This document shows positions 37,292-47,900 of a stretch of DNA of 64,000 bases, piece by piece. The position numbers and the translations under genes are program-made. The DNA comes from Lunularia cruciata (Eukaryota; Streptophyta; Marchantiopsida; Lunulariales; Lunulariaceae), in the NCBI GenBank assembly GCA_948567375.1, contig OX419761.1, forward strand, positions 46,440,501 through 46,504,500, given 5' to 3'. The first letter of the stretch is position 1, and each line of letters starts with the position of its first letter. Under the pieces are notes generated by a model. It searched no databases and had not been told where the DNA came from. It saw nothing but the letters and a program-made list of their open reading frames with translations.

Positions 37292-37359
37292 GTTAAGATT
37301 CTTCAAGAAGTGGAGGCTTAGAATTGTTAAGATTCTTCAAGAAGTGGGAGGCTTAGAAT
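37292..37359. repeat. 34-bp tandem duplication at start of atp1 fragment
   Basis: The unit beginning 'gttaagattcttcaagaag' occurs at 37292-37325 and again at 37326-37359, with a one-base length difference in the run of G. The second copy continues into the atp1-like sequence. Confidence 0.85.
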
Positions 37360-37472
37360 ATTCCATTATTGTAGCAGCCATTATTTTGGATCTAGCTCCT
37401 ATGCAATTCCTAGCAAAATATTTAAGTTGTGCTATAGGAGAATATTTTAGAGATAATGGAATGCATGTATTG
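37332..37472 (+). pseudogene. atp1: Mitochondrial atp1 fragment (NUMT)
   Basis: The forward frame reads [16 protein letters not shown], then a degraded stretch, then [20 protein letters not shown] and NGMH. The combination [11 protein letters not shown] with [10 protein letters not shown] is characteristic of the mitochondrial ATP synthase alpha subunit. The plastid alpha subunit reads AEYF with a different continuation. Only about 45 codons are present and several positions are changed (for example AAIILDLAP). The homology stops after NGMH, exactly where the plastid rpoC1 fragment begins on the other strand. It is a non-functional organelle-derived insert. Confidence 0.82.
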
Positions 37473-37626
37473 CCATTTAATCTCCATCAAAATTAGCATT
37501 AAAACCACCACAAAATAAAGGATGTAAATGAATAGCACAGACACTAACTAAAATTGGTTGAAATGCTTGTATTCCTAATCTATGTAATATAGGTGCTTGA
37601 GTTAACAAAATAGGATTAGTTTTTAG
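37462..37626 (-). pseudogene. rpoC1: Plastid rpoC1 fragment (NUPT)
   Basis: The minus strand encodes [20 protein letters not shown], then [20 protein letters not shown] and ANFDGD, a stop, and MAIH. This is the universally conserved beta-prime segment around the metal-binding NADFDGD motif of RNA polymerase. The FQPIL...LHPL.CGGFN wording is that of plastid rpoC1. The first Asp of the motif is Asn and the following Gln codon is a stop. Both can be explained by G-to-A or C-to-T changes. It is about 55 codons long and non-functional. Confidence 0.82.
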
Positions 37627-39439
37627 TCCTTTTGGATTCCATCTTATGTCCATCCATACAAAAGACTTACTTTTATGTATTTATTTCCTATTTGTTATCT
37701 ATTATGTTTGGAGACATAATAATAAAATTTTAAATTCTTATTCTTTATTTCCCTTTTGAGTACATTGCTTTTAGTTCCAACAGTTGAGGATAGGTTACAC
37801 ACCAAATGAAGATAGGTTATAGTCCAATCCTCTCCTCCTTTTACTAAAAAGGGAGAACCCATTTACTAAAAAAATCATGGTAAGGCTTACTCCTTAGTCT
37901 TGAATGACACTTCTTTAACCATTTGATAGTCCATTCAAAAATGTATAAATCTTTGGATGCATTGATGTTTGGGCCAAAGTTCTTCTTGGCCTAAGTTCCC
38001 TTCTATATAATCATCTTCAGGCCAAAGTTACTAGGACTTGAGTTTTGTGCCTCTGACCAACCTTTGGGTCATTTCTAATGTGGCATACTTCATTTAGAGT
38101 GCCTTCAACTTTGAGCTTCTGTCACACATAGCTTTCCATAAACACACACATTTCCAAGTGCACTTTAACTAAGAAAATTCCCTTCCAAAACATTGAATTA
38201 TGCTACCTATCCTTACAATATTATGAATTTATACATCATCACACAATAGATATCACTGCAAACATCATACACTATAGAAGCACAACAAAGTCATCAATGA
38301 ACTCTAAAGTATCACAATAATCCATTCAGTTCACACATAACTTGGATCAACAACTCAACTCTCAACTCAAGAAACTACCATCAACAAGCTATAGTTACAT
38401 AGTCAAGCCATACCCACTCTAGCTAAGAGACTCCAGGTGACACTTTATGGTCTTTGTCCACCATAACCAAGAGCTCACAGGCTCAACAACAAAGAAGTGA
38501 GCTCTTTGGAGTTGCACTCTTGACTCAACCTAGCACTCCAATCCTAATAGCACTACTAACGGCCCATCTAACAATACAAATGGTGCAACCAATAGTAGCT
38601 CCAATAGTGTGATCAATAACACTAAAAAAAAATTTGGCCACCATAAAGTAGTCTTTGAGCAACTACTAGGATAATTATGACAGCCAAGACTAACACTCCA
38701 ATGTTTGAGCAAACTAGCTTTGGTGCTACAAATGTCATGACAACAAACTAGAGTGAAATTAATAAAAGAGACAAATTTGGTGAAAATTAGTACACCATAA
38801 TTGTGCATTCTCAAATCTAGAGCTCATTAAAAAAATTCCTAAATATTTTCTACATGCTCTACATTCAATAAAACTCTTCTTTAGACAAGGTAATGGATTT
38901 TATCTTCCTCTTATCCAAATCTGAAAGATAAGTATCTCTCTTTAAGTGTAAAGTTTATCTTTGAAACATAACTTTGAAAATACTCTATAATTGATGATCT
39001 TGGTTTATATGAGATTACCATAAAGGTAGATGAAGTCTATTCACAAGACTTTGGAACATTGTAAAATACATTAATGGATTCAAAGTAACACCATAAATAA
39101 GTAAAATGAGATAGAAATCTAACAAGTCATCCACAAAGATAGAGGATATGGAAGGAGTATCCATAACATATTCTTAGAACATGTCATTATTACTACAATA
39201 TTGAAAGAGATCCGGTCAAGATACACCCCTTTAGGCATTATAATGACAATTTTAATCCTTAAACTTGAGTATTAAATCTTTTCTTCTACTTTTTTTTTTC
39301 TTAGGTTGAACTTAGAAACATCACTTAGTCTTCATATATCTCATTTGGGTTTCTAGACTAACATCTTGCATGTATATACATCATGAGCTATTCTAATCTG
39401 AGAATTTGAACTGAATTGAGGAAAAGCTTTGCAAAGTGT
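37627..39439. other. AT-rich spacer, no gene seen
   Basis: No further organelle gene or transposon protein was recognised. Frames at 38530-38814 (minus) have no family resemblance. Confidence 0.5.
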
Positions 39440-40124
39440 AATCTTCCAAGGATAAGAGACCTTAATAGAAAGACATGAATAGAAACACAAGCTTCACAAT
39501 CAATCCTCTTATGCACTAAAGGAACACCTTGATTGTATTATATAGCAAAGGGTACTCTTGTAAAGGAAGCTCCACCCTTGGATCAGATATATGGATTGGT
39601 GACATGTTAGCAAACTCCACCCTAAGATTAGTTGTATGCATGGATGACATGTTTGTTCTGATCCTATCTGGTTGGTCAAACCATATTTGACCGGAGGGAA
39701 CTTTAGAGAATCTTCCAATAGGAATCTCCAAAATGTGTGAGTGAGGTACTATTGGAAAGGTCTTGATAAGACAAATATAGGCAAAGGGGAGGGAATGCTA
39801 GCCTATCCTCCATTAGGAAGGGAGGATCTGCATATTTTTGAGGCCTACTTCATTTGTTTAGGCCTCCAAAATTGATTGAAGTTTTCAAGCAATTCTTAGC
39901 TCCTACACTATTAGTAAAATTATTCTCTTGATGATATCTCTATCTGATTTACTTATTCCATTATTTGTAACATACTTTTAGATGTTACCAATCCAATTTT
40001 CACCTATAGATCATATGTTTAGCTATTGTATTACATTTTCAAGCTATTCTTGGCTCCTACTCTATTAGTAGAAGTGCTCTTTCTATGACATCTCTATCTG
40101 ATCTACCTAGCCCATCATACCTAA
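39440..40124 (-). repeat. Partial repeat copy R2
   Basis: It corresponds to about 35865-36420 of R1 and 46979-47540 of R3. It starts at the same 'tgtaat' and includes the blocks around 'ggatcagatatatggattgg', 'gacatgttagcaa' and 'ggtcaaaccatatttgacc'. Its right part contains an internal duplication of about 155 bases: 'ttttcaagc...ctattagta...tctatctgat' occurs at about 39878 and again at about 40032. It ends exactly where the gypsy LTR starts. Confidence 0.65.
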
Positions 40125-40536
40125 TATAACAATATGGAATTTAGCAACAAAGTTAGCAGGGCTAACAAAGTAACAAATAAGATAAATTAACCTAGAATAT
40201 TCCAAAAATATTTAAGAAGCTTCTTGGGAAGCTTCATGGCTAGCTTAGCTTGCACCTCAAGTAAGTAGCTTCTATAAGGTCATAGTTAGCTTAGGTTGCA
40301 TATCAAGTAAGCGACTTCTAGAAGAAAGATTCTTGAGAAGCTTCCCAATTAACTTGGCTTGCATTCCAAGAAAGCGGCTCAAGGAAGCTTCTTGAGAAAA
40401 TTATCAAGAGCCTTGTTTGATCCCTATAAATATAAGAGCCAAAGCTCATGCTAGGCATTTGGAGTTTTACTTCATTCAAGTGACCCAATGTGAGTTTCCA
40501 TTCTCCTATTTCTCTCCTTGATCATGGTCTTTTACA
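40125..40536 (+). repeat. Gypsy 5' LTR
   Basis: 412 bases running from 'tataacaatatgg' (first G of the expected TG changed to A) to 'cttttaca'. A TATA box 'tataaata' is at 40425-40432. The inside is rich in 'aagcttctt' palindromic motifs repeated about every 70 bases. The boundaries are set by the primer site that follows and by the inverted copy at 44558-44935, which begins 'tgtaacaatatgg' on the minus strand. Confidence 0.82.
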
Positions 40537-40537
40537 T

Positions 40538-40549
40538 TGGTATTAGAGC
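40538..40549 (+). promoter_or_regulatory. Primer-binding site (initiator tRNA-Met type)
   Basis: 'tggtattagagc' directly follows the LTR. It differs by one C-to-T change from 'tggtatcagagc', the usual plant retrotransposon primer site complementary to the 3' end of initiator tRNA-Met. Confidence 0.85.
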
Positions 40550-40807
40550 AAGAATGGGATGGATGGAATTTATGGATCACCAAATCCACTTCCGCCAAAC
40601 CATTGGGATTTTCATATCTAGATCTTACCCAAGCATTGTTTCACCCAATCCATCACCTCATATTTTGGGTAAGATTTTCTGCATATAATCACCTTGTACG
40701 AGGAACCCTTGATACTTCCAATTGTAACTTATGGAGACCGGTAGACATGTTGCATCTATGTGTCAATCAAGTAGATAAATTGAGAGTAGTGGAATAAAGT
40801 AGTAGCT

Positions 40808-41660
40808 ATGATGGCAATACTAGATGTTATCCTTGCGATGCAACAACAAATCAAGCACTTTACTTGATTGTTGGATGAACAAGAGCAACAATGATAAGAA
40901 CATATTGAGAGAGTACCAATTCAAGATGGAGAAGATTGCATCCGATTTCCAAAACCCAAGGTTTTTGAAGGTAAGAATCTTTTGAGAATAATGGAAATTT
41001 TTTTATTTGACTGCAAATGTTACTTTGAAGTCACCAACCTTCAAGATGAACAAAAATAGATTCTCTTAGCCTCTAGCCAATTGGATGGTGTGGCAAAACT
41101 TTGGTGGCGATTCTGAGTGGAGTGAGCTGAATGACAGATTGTTGCACCAATTTTGACATGGGCGGAATTCAAAGATGCAATACTTGGTTGATTTTAAACT
41201 ATAAATGCCACCCGAGCTACACAAGATAAACTAGCAAAGTTGAAGTAAATTGAAGTAAAGCAAATTGGCTCTATAAGGAGCTACATCACAGAATTTCAAA
41301 ATATCATCATGCAAATTCCAGATATACAAGAAGGTGAAGTCCTAGATCAATTTTTACGGGGATTGAAGGTACTAATTGAATTGGAGGTGACCATGCAAGA
41401 ACCACAAAACGTAGAAGAAGCCATGCAATTGGCTGAACTCTTTGATTCCTTGGTTGGGACAACTTGGTCTCAACCTTGACCTACGCAAAGCCTACCAGTA
41501 CACTATGCACGGGTGGAGGAATTGGTACCAATGGAGATTGATGCTATCCAACGGAGACCACTTGATATAGTGGATAGAGAAAGATTACAAAAAAATGGAG
41601 GTTATTTTTTTTGTTGCCAAGTTGGCCATCGCATTGCTAAATGTCCACTCAAGAATGAGT
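40808..41660 (+). pseudogene. Gypsy gag, one frame with many stops
   Basis: A single reading frame can be followed from 40808 to beyond 41660 without a frameshift but through about ten stop codons. It shows FPKPKVFEGK, a capsid core with VAKLWWRF, then SYITEFQNIIMQIP and AMQLAELF, and a CCHC zinc knuckle at 41604-41645. In the knuckle the first Cys is Tyr (YFFCCQVGHRIAKC). The stops are TGA, TAG and TAA at places where Arg or Gln would be expected, consistent with C-to-T decay. Confidence 0.8.
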
Positions 41661-41796
41661 AACCTTGACAAGTTGCCTAGATGGAGTTTGTGGAATAGAA
41701 TGATCAAGGAAATGAGGAATACCAATAGGATATTTTGAGCCGCCTACTAGGAGCTTAATTAGTTCTAATGGGATTGAAGACTAGACCTATGCAAGT

Positions 41797-42105
41797 TTGC
41801 TTCACTTGCAATGTATGATATCTAATCGGGGTTGTAGGATTTTGGTTGATTCTAGAAGTTCAAAAAATTGTATGTCTATGCAAGTAGTGAAGGAATTGGG
41901 TATTCCTATCAAGCAAGTGATTAGAAGTAGATTGATGATGGCAAAGGGTTTTGCATTCTGTACCTCACATTTTGTTACTTTTAAATTTGGGAGGGAATAT
42001 TTGGAGTGTATGAGGTTTGTAGTGGCATCTCTACATTATGATGTCATTCTAGGACTACCTTGGCTTGAACATCATAAGGTTCAATTTGATTGGACCCAAC
42101 GATAA
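41797..42105 (+). pseudogene. Gypsy aspartic protease, degraded
   Basis: The frame reads ILVDSRSSKNCM and later VILGLPWLEHHKVQFDW, the two hallmark segments of retroviral-type proteases in gypsy elements. The catalytic D-(S/T)-G has become D-S-R, which should abolish activity. The frame differs from that of gag and has no genuine ATG at its start. Confidence 0.78.
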
Positions 42106-42189
42106 ATTCAAATACAACACCAAGGTAGGAATTTCTGATTAGGTTGTCTGGCACCTTTGAGTAAAACACCTAAGAATAGTCAATCCTAG

Positions 42190-42357
42190 GATGGGAAGTT
42201 GGTTGAGAAGGTAGCCATGGAACATGCCTTGAAGGGAGAGGAGCCCCAAGATGGGAAGTTTGCCAGGAAGGCAACCTTGGAGTAAGCTTTCAAGAGAGGT
42301 GAGTCTTTAGACGGGAAGTTTGTTAGTGAAGCTGCCATAGAGCAAGCTTTGGAGGAA
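42190..42357 (+). repeat. Three ~60-bp coding repeats between PR and RT
   Basis: Three successive units encode variants of a 20-residue motif: DGKLVEKVAMEHALKGEE, DGKFARKATLE-stop-AFKRGE and [17 protein letters not shown]. Each unit begins 'gggaagtt'. They fall in the linker between the protease and reverse transcriptase. Confidence 0.85.
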
Positions 42358-43765
42358 GATAGGTCTATTTTTGTAGTGTGGATCAAGCAGATTGCACAAG
42401 GACAATTTGAGGAGAGCCAAGAGTCTCATCAAACAAGGGTTGATCAGATAGTTCAAGAGTTTGTGGACCTATTTCCGGATGATCTACCAAAGGGATTACC
42501 CTCCGATCGTGGTATGCCCTTCAAGATTGAGTTACTACTAGAGAGTACTACAGTGAGTAGACCAATCTATAGGCTCTCACCAAAGGAGTTGGAGGAGTTG
42601 CAAACAACACTTATAGAGTTGTTAGAGAAGGACTTCATACGACATAGTACCTCTCCTTGGGAAGCACCAATACTATTTGTTCCAAAGCAAGATGGAGGAC
42701 TTTGTTTCTATATTGATTATTGTGGGCTTAATAAACACATAGTGAAGAATGCATATCCCTTGCCTCGGATTGATGGCTTGCTTGATCAATTGAGTGGAGC
42801 ACAATAATTTCCCAAACTGGATCTTTGTAGTGGCTATTGGGAATCCACATTGATAGGGAGGATGTGCAAGAGATGACCTTCTGCACAAGGTATGGGCATT
42901 TTGAGTGGAGAATTCTACTTTTTGGGCTCACTAATGCTCCAATGGTCTTCATGGATCAAATGCATCAAGAGTTGGATGGACTATTGGATTGGTACGTGGT
43001 GGTGTTCTTGGATGATATCCTAATCTATAGCAAGATAGAGGCAAAACATGTGAATCACATACGAGAAGTCCTAAGACAACTACAACAATGGGAATTTTAC
43101 TGCAAGAAGTCAAAGTATACCTTTTGGAAAAAGGAAGTTACCTTCTTGGGTCACAAGATCTCATCAAAGGGGATCAAGATAGAAGAGGAGAAAATCAAGG
43201 ATGCTACAAAAGTGTGGGTATTTAATAGATTGGCTAATTTTTACCGACAATTCATTCATTATTATTCTCATGTGGTTGCATCATTGATTGACCTCTTGGG
43301 GAAGAACTTGAGATTCCAATGGACCACCAAGCACAAAGAAGCATTCTAGAAGTTGAAACATATGGTGTCTTCAAGACCTATCTTTCAACCGCATGATCTT
43401 CAACTACCTTGTGTGATTGATTTTGATGCTTCTAACTTTGCAATTGGAGTCATGTTGCAACAAGAATTCCTAGATGGACTACATCCCATTGCCTTTGTGT
43501 CTTGCCAACTAAATACGGCTAAAAGAAATTACTCTACTTGAGACCAAGAACAACTTGCAATGGTATATGCCACCAAAGTATGGAGGCATTATCTCTTGGG
43601 GAAACAAGTGATCATGTGAACTGATCACAAACCATTGTTACAGACGTTACACTTGGAACACATGGAGAGTCAACATCATCAAGAAGAGGAACAACTTCAA
43701 TTGTTTAACATCAAACTTGAGTAAAAGCCAGGTCGGTTCCATGTCATCCCTAATGCTCTATCATG
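42349..43765 (+). pseudogene. Gypsy reverse transcriptase and RNase H
   Basis: The fingers and palm read [32 protein letters not shown] and [20 protein letters not shown], with a stop and then a one-base deletion after SGYW near 42838. The next frame has FGLTNAP and the intact catalytic VVFLDDILIYSK. The connection domain lacks about a dozen residues before LANFYRQFI. RNase H reads FDASNFAIGVML, then a stop before DQEQLA, then WRHYLLGKQ and, after another stop, TDHKPL. The end is IPNALSW-stop, where two Arg codons of the usual motif have become Trp and stop. Confidence 0.88.
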
Positions 43766-44557
43766 GTGACTTGATTTGAAGTCTCTTCCTCTCATCACAA
43801 CATCAATTACAATGGTGTCAATTGACTCCAAGGCCCAAAACAAGTTTCGGTCAGCTCCACAACAAGATCCCTTCTTCCAAATGGTACATGGTCGTCTTAC
43901 AACATGCGACAAGGAGTACAACACCTTCTCCTTCAAGGAAGGCCTTCTATTCCACAAGGACCGGATCTATGTTCCAGCCAAAGGTGATCTTTGACTTGTA
44001 TGCATTCAAGATGCCCATAATTTACCAATAGCTAGGCACATGGGTATGGACAAGATCTTGGGTACCCTCCAATGCCAATGGTGTTTTCCCAACATGACAC
44101 AAGATGTTTGAGAGTTTGTCCAATTGTGTGAGAGCTATTAATGTAACAAGGCCAGCAACCAAAAGCCGAGTGGACTCCTTCAACCACTCCCCATTCCATC
44201 CACTTGATGGGAACACATGAGTTTGGATCTCATCACATCCTTGGCCCAAACACAGCAAGGACACACAAAAATTGTGGTGTTTGTGGATAAGCTCAGTAAG
44301 CAAATCCACTTGGCACCAACCTTTGATACCATGGATGCTCCAACCTTAGCACAAATCTGCTTCAACAATATCTTCAAGCATCATAAGATGCCACATGTAC
44401 TCATCTCCAATCGTGATCCTTGATTCACCAAGAAGTGTTGGCAAGCACTCTTCCAAATACTTGGCACCAAGTTTGCTTTGTCCACGGCCTATCATCCTCA
44501 AACTGATGAACAAACCAAACGTGCAAATCATACCTTGGAGGATATGTTGCATGCCTT
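43766..44557 (+). pseudogene. Gypsy integrase, interrupted by inverted LTR
   Basis: The N-terminal zinc region has HNLPIARHMGMDKIL and a broken CESY-stop-CNK pair. The core has LDLITSL (first Asp), then NRDP-stop-FTKKCW (second Asp), then the AYHPQTDEQTKRANHTLEDM segment. There the third catalytic acid, normally Glu in the QTER motif, is Lys. The coding sequence ends at DMLHA, where the inverted LTR starts, so the C-terminal domain is absent. Confidence 0.85.
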
Positions 44558-44935
44558 GAGAAATAAGAGAATGGAAACTCACATTGGGACACTTGAATGT
44601 GGGAAAACTCCGAATGCCTAGCATGAGCTTTGGCTTTGGTATTTATAGGTAGCATATAAGGCCCTTGAGAAGCTTCCTCAAGCCGCTTTCTTAGAGTGCA
44701 AGCCAAGTTAACTAGGAAGCTTCTCAAGAAGCTTCCTTCTAGAAGCCGCCTACTTGGCATGCAAGCTAAGCTAGTTGGAAGTTTCTAGAAGCTACTTACT
44801 TGAGGTGCAAGCTAAGCTAACCAAGAAGCTTCCCAAGAAGCTTCCTAGATACTTTTGGAATATTCTAGGCTAATTTGTCTTATGTGCTACTTCATAAGCC
44901 CGACTAACTTCGTCGCTAAACTCCATATTGTTACA
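44558..44935 (-). repeat. Inverted gypsy LTR, partial
   Basis: Read on the minus strand it matches the 5' LTR from 'tgtaacaatatggagtttag' through 'cccaatgtgagtttccattc' and stops about 25 bases short of the LTR 3' end. The terminal G of TG is intact here but mutated in the forward LTR. Its outer end coincides with the start of repeat R3. Confidence 0.85.
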
Positions 44936-47900
44936 ACTTCTTTGGCTCCCTCAAGAATCAAACATCCTAATCAAATGCAAATACACCTCTCTATACTCCA
45001 TCACGTGTGATCCTATTGTGAAATTCCTCACTACTACTCAACCTAAGTATTCACAAATATTCAAAACAAAGAGATTATAGTCTTGCAAAGAATTGAATTT
45101 TAGTTTGTATGAGAAATTGCATGGGTAAGTGAACTTGAAAATTATTTGTCCAAAGCCTTGTATACAGTTCCTATTTTCTCCCCAAAGGGGCTTAAACTGT
45201 TAAGCAGAATTCTTAGACAATATTCTTTCTTTTCCTATATCACTCACTTAGGATTCTAATCTGATCTTATCCTAATAAACTAATTAAGCTCTTTACACAT
45301 GTCAAGGAAGGTTTTAAGTCTTCCCCAAAGTCAATTCGAAATAATACATTCTTTGGACTTCCAACTCCAAAGTCTTACTTGATAAAAAAAAATCCTATAC
45401 AACACCCAAGTCATTCTTCGTAAATATTTACAACTACAAAGGTTTAAACTAAGAGTAACATCTACAACTTAGAAGACCTTTGGGTTACTCCAACACAATT
45501 GTCCCTCCTTCAATAAGTTGAAGCATCTTTGGCCAAGTGTTGTTTTGTCAAGAACTACCTTTGCCTTTAAAATTTGGAAGGAATAAGGTAGTTTATTCAT
45601 TTTATCTGATTATCTTTAACAGATTGGTTTCACAAACTTCCATGAGTTCCCTATCTGAAAGCTCCTAAATTCAATCACCAACTGGTCCATTTGCTCTTCC
45701 TTATAGGTTCACACTTCTAACTTCTAGACCTTCAACTTCCAGTTCATGGATCTTCATCTTCAACACTTTTTCTTTGGCTTCTTCCTTCAACATCTCCATG
45801 AATTGGTCTTGAACTTCCTCCAATTGCTGAATAGTTTTTGAATTTGACTCCTCTTAGTATTGGTTTAGTGCACCCACTTTGTTCTTCACTTCTTCTAGTA
45901 TTTAGATTTGATCCAATTCCTGATCTACATTCTCCTTCTTTAAATCTTTTGCTATTTGCTCCAATTGAAGAGTCACTTCCTTTTGATATTATGCTACTTG
46001 TAGATCCAAGGTCACAATAGAAACCTTGGCACACTCTAGTTTGTTGCAAATGCTAACCACTTCTTTGTCTTGTATCCTCAGCTTGTCTTTGTACCCAAGT
46101 TGCATTTCTTTCTTCTCCATGTAAAGCTTGCCTAGATCCACTTGTAACCTTCCTAGTTCTTTCTCTTGCTCATTCTTCTTGAACGTTGGGTTCTTGATCA
46201 AGATATGAGAGTGCTTCAAGTTGTTGAGATGTCTCCCCTCATCTTTGTCATGATTCTCCTTCTCCATACTTAAATTTGGATTTAAGGTTGATTGTGCTTC
46301 TTTGTCATGTTCTCCTTCATCCAAATCAATTGCCTATTGTTATAGACTAATGATCCTTCTTCTTTTTCTTTTTCCTCATGGTACTTGCCTTTGGATTCTT
46401 CTTCTTTTGAGGCTACTTCTTCCTTTGTATCCAAAATTACATTGATAACTTGAAGGTTTTGTCTTGGTCTCTTGTTTGGTTTTGTGGACTTTGCTAGAGG
46501 TATCCTCTCTTTATTTTCCTTTGCCTTTGTCTTAGGGGAAATCATATCTTTATCTACCAGAGCAAACTCTCCAAATGATGCAAACTTTACATATGCTTCT
46601 CAATACTTTATGATTATGTTCTTCTTTTTGGGCTCTGTTGGATGAAGTGGCTTGGTAACTTCTTGCACTTCCACCTTATTAGTAATTTAAGCTCCATGTA
46701 GAAATGTATTGCAAAGAAAGCCAGCTAAGTTACTCCACCATCTTCTTTGAGGTCTTGGTGTAAGCTCCTTGCTTGAAAATAGAACATATTTTGCCTAATT
46801 CACAATTTCTTTTGGTTACATGTAGGCAAAGAAGAAGGTTTGGCTAAGATTATTTGTTTGTTTATGTTTAATACCATCTAACCATTTCAACAATTGCTCT
46901 TTGAGCATGGTCCTTGTAGATTTGAACTCTCCTCCATCGTTCTTTTTTTCCTGTCTATAAAGATTATCCATGAGTGCTTGTAATGTTCCAAGGACATGAG
47001 AAATCCCAAGAGAAACACAAGAGAAGAAACACAAGAGAAACACAAGGCTTCATACCTCAATACTCTAATGCCCCAAAGGAGCACCTTGTCTTTATTATAT
47101 AGCAAAGAGGATCCACTCAAAGGGAGCTACACACTTGGATCAAATACATGGATTAGTAACATATTAGCTAGTTCTACCCTTAGATTAGCTGCATGGATTG
47201 GTGACATGTCAATTCTTGTTCTATTTGGTTGATCAAATAAATTTGACCAAAGGGAATATTTGGGGAATATTGTGGTAGGAGCTCAAAATAGCATGGGTAC
47301 CATTGGACAGGTCTCAATGGGACAAAGAGAGTTAGAGGCAATGTGTTTTGGCTTTGAAGGGAGAGGATTTCTTCATTCTTTGATGCCTTATTCATCCGTT
47401 TAGGCCTCTAAAATAGACCCTAAATTTTTCAAGGTGTTTTTGGCCTCTACTATATTAGTGGAAGTACTCTTTTGTTGACACCTCTAATTAATCTACTTTG
47501 ACCATCATATATATTATCTCTCAAGATATTACCAAGCCGATTTCCACATCTAGATAATTTGTCTAGCTAATGGTATTACAATGCCTTGTTTGCAAACTTT
47601 GTTTCCAAGTTCCTAGCAGTAGGTGGTCTTGCATCTTGTCATAGCAGATTCTTCTAATTCTCCTTGATCTAGTTATATGTGTTCCATATCAAGTCCACAA
47701 TTTTTCTCTCTATGGCATCATCTCAAAGCCATTCAATTCCCAATTCCAAAGCAAGAAGCAAAGATGCTTGCTTTGGATTATCTCACTCTTATAATGGATT
47801 GCACATTTATTTATTGAGGGACTTTGGAAAATGGCTTCTAGGATATTCCTCATGGGTTTCTACACAAACCATGTTACATATCAAAGGTGTTTAGGGATTA

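Larger units (their letters stand above)
40125..44935 (+). mobile_element. Rearranged, inactive Ty3/gypsy retrotransposon
   Basis: The order on the plus strand is LTR (40125-40536), tRNA-Met type primer site, gag, protease, reverse transcriptase, RNase H and integrase, the pol order of Ty3/gypsy. Instead of a direct 3' LTR, the integrase is interrupted at 44557 by an LTR in reverse orientation (44558-44935). No polypurine tract or direct LTR pair exists. Many in-frame stops and several frameshifts make it inactive. The pol protein style is close to plant chromoviruses, but the C-terminal end where a chromodomain would lie is missing. Confidence 0.88.

Noticed and set aside
37332-37496. Plastid atpA as the source of the ATP synthase fragment
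   Set aside because: [11 protein letters not shown] followed by [10 protein letters not shown] is the mitochondrial alpha-subunit wording; the plastid subunit differs at these positions.
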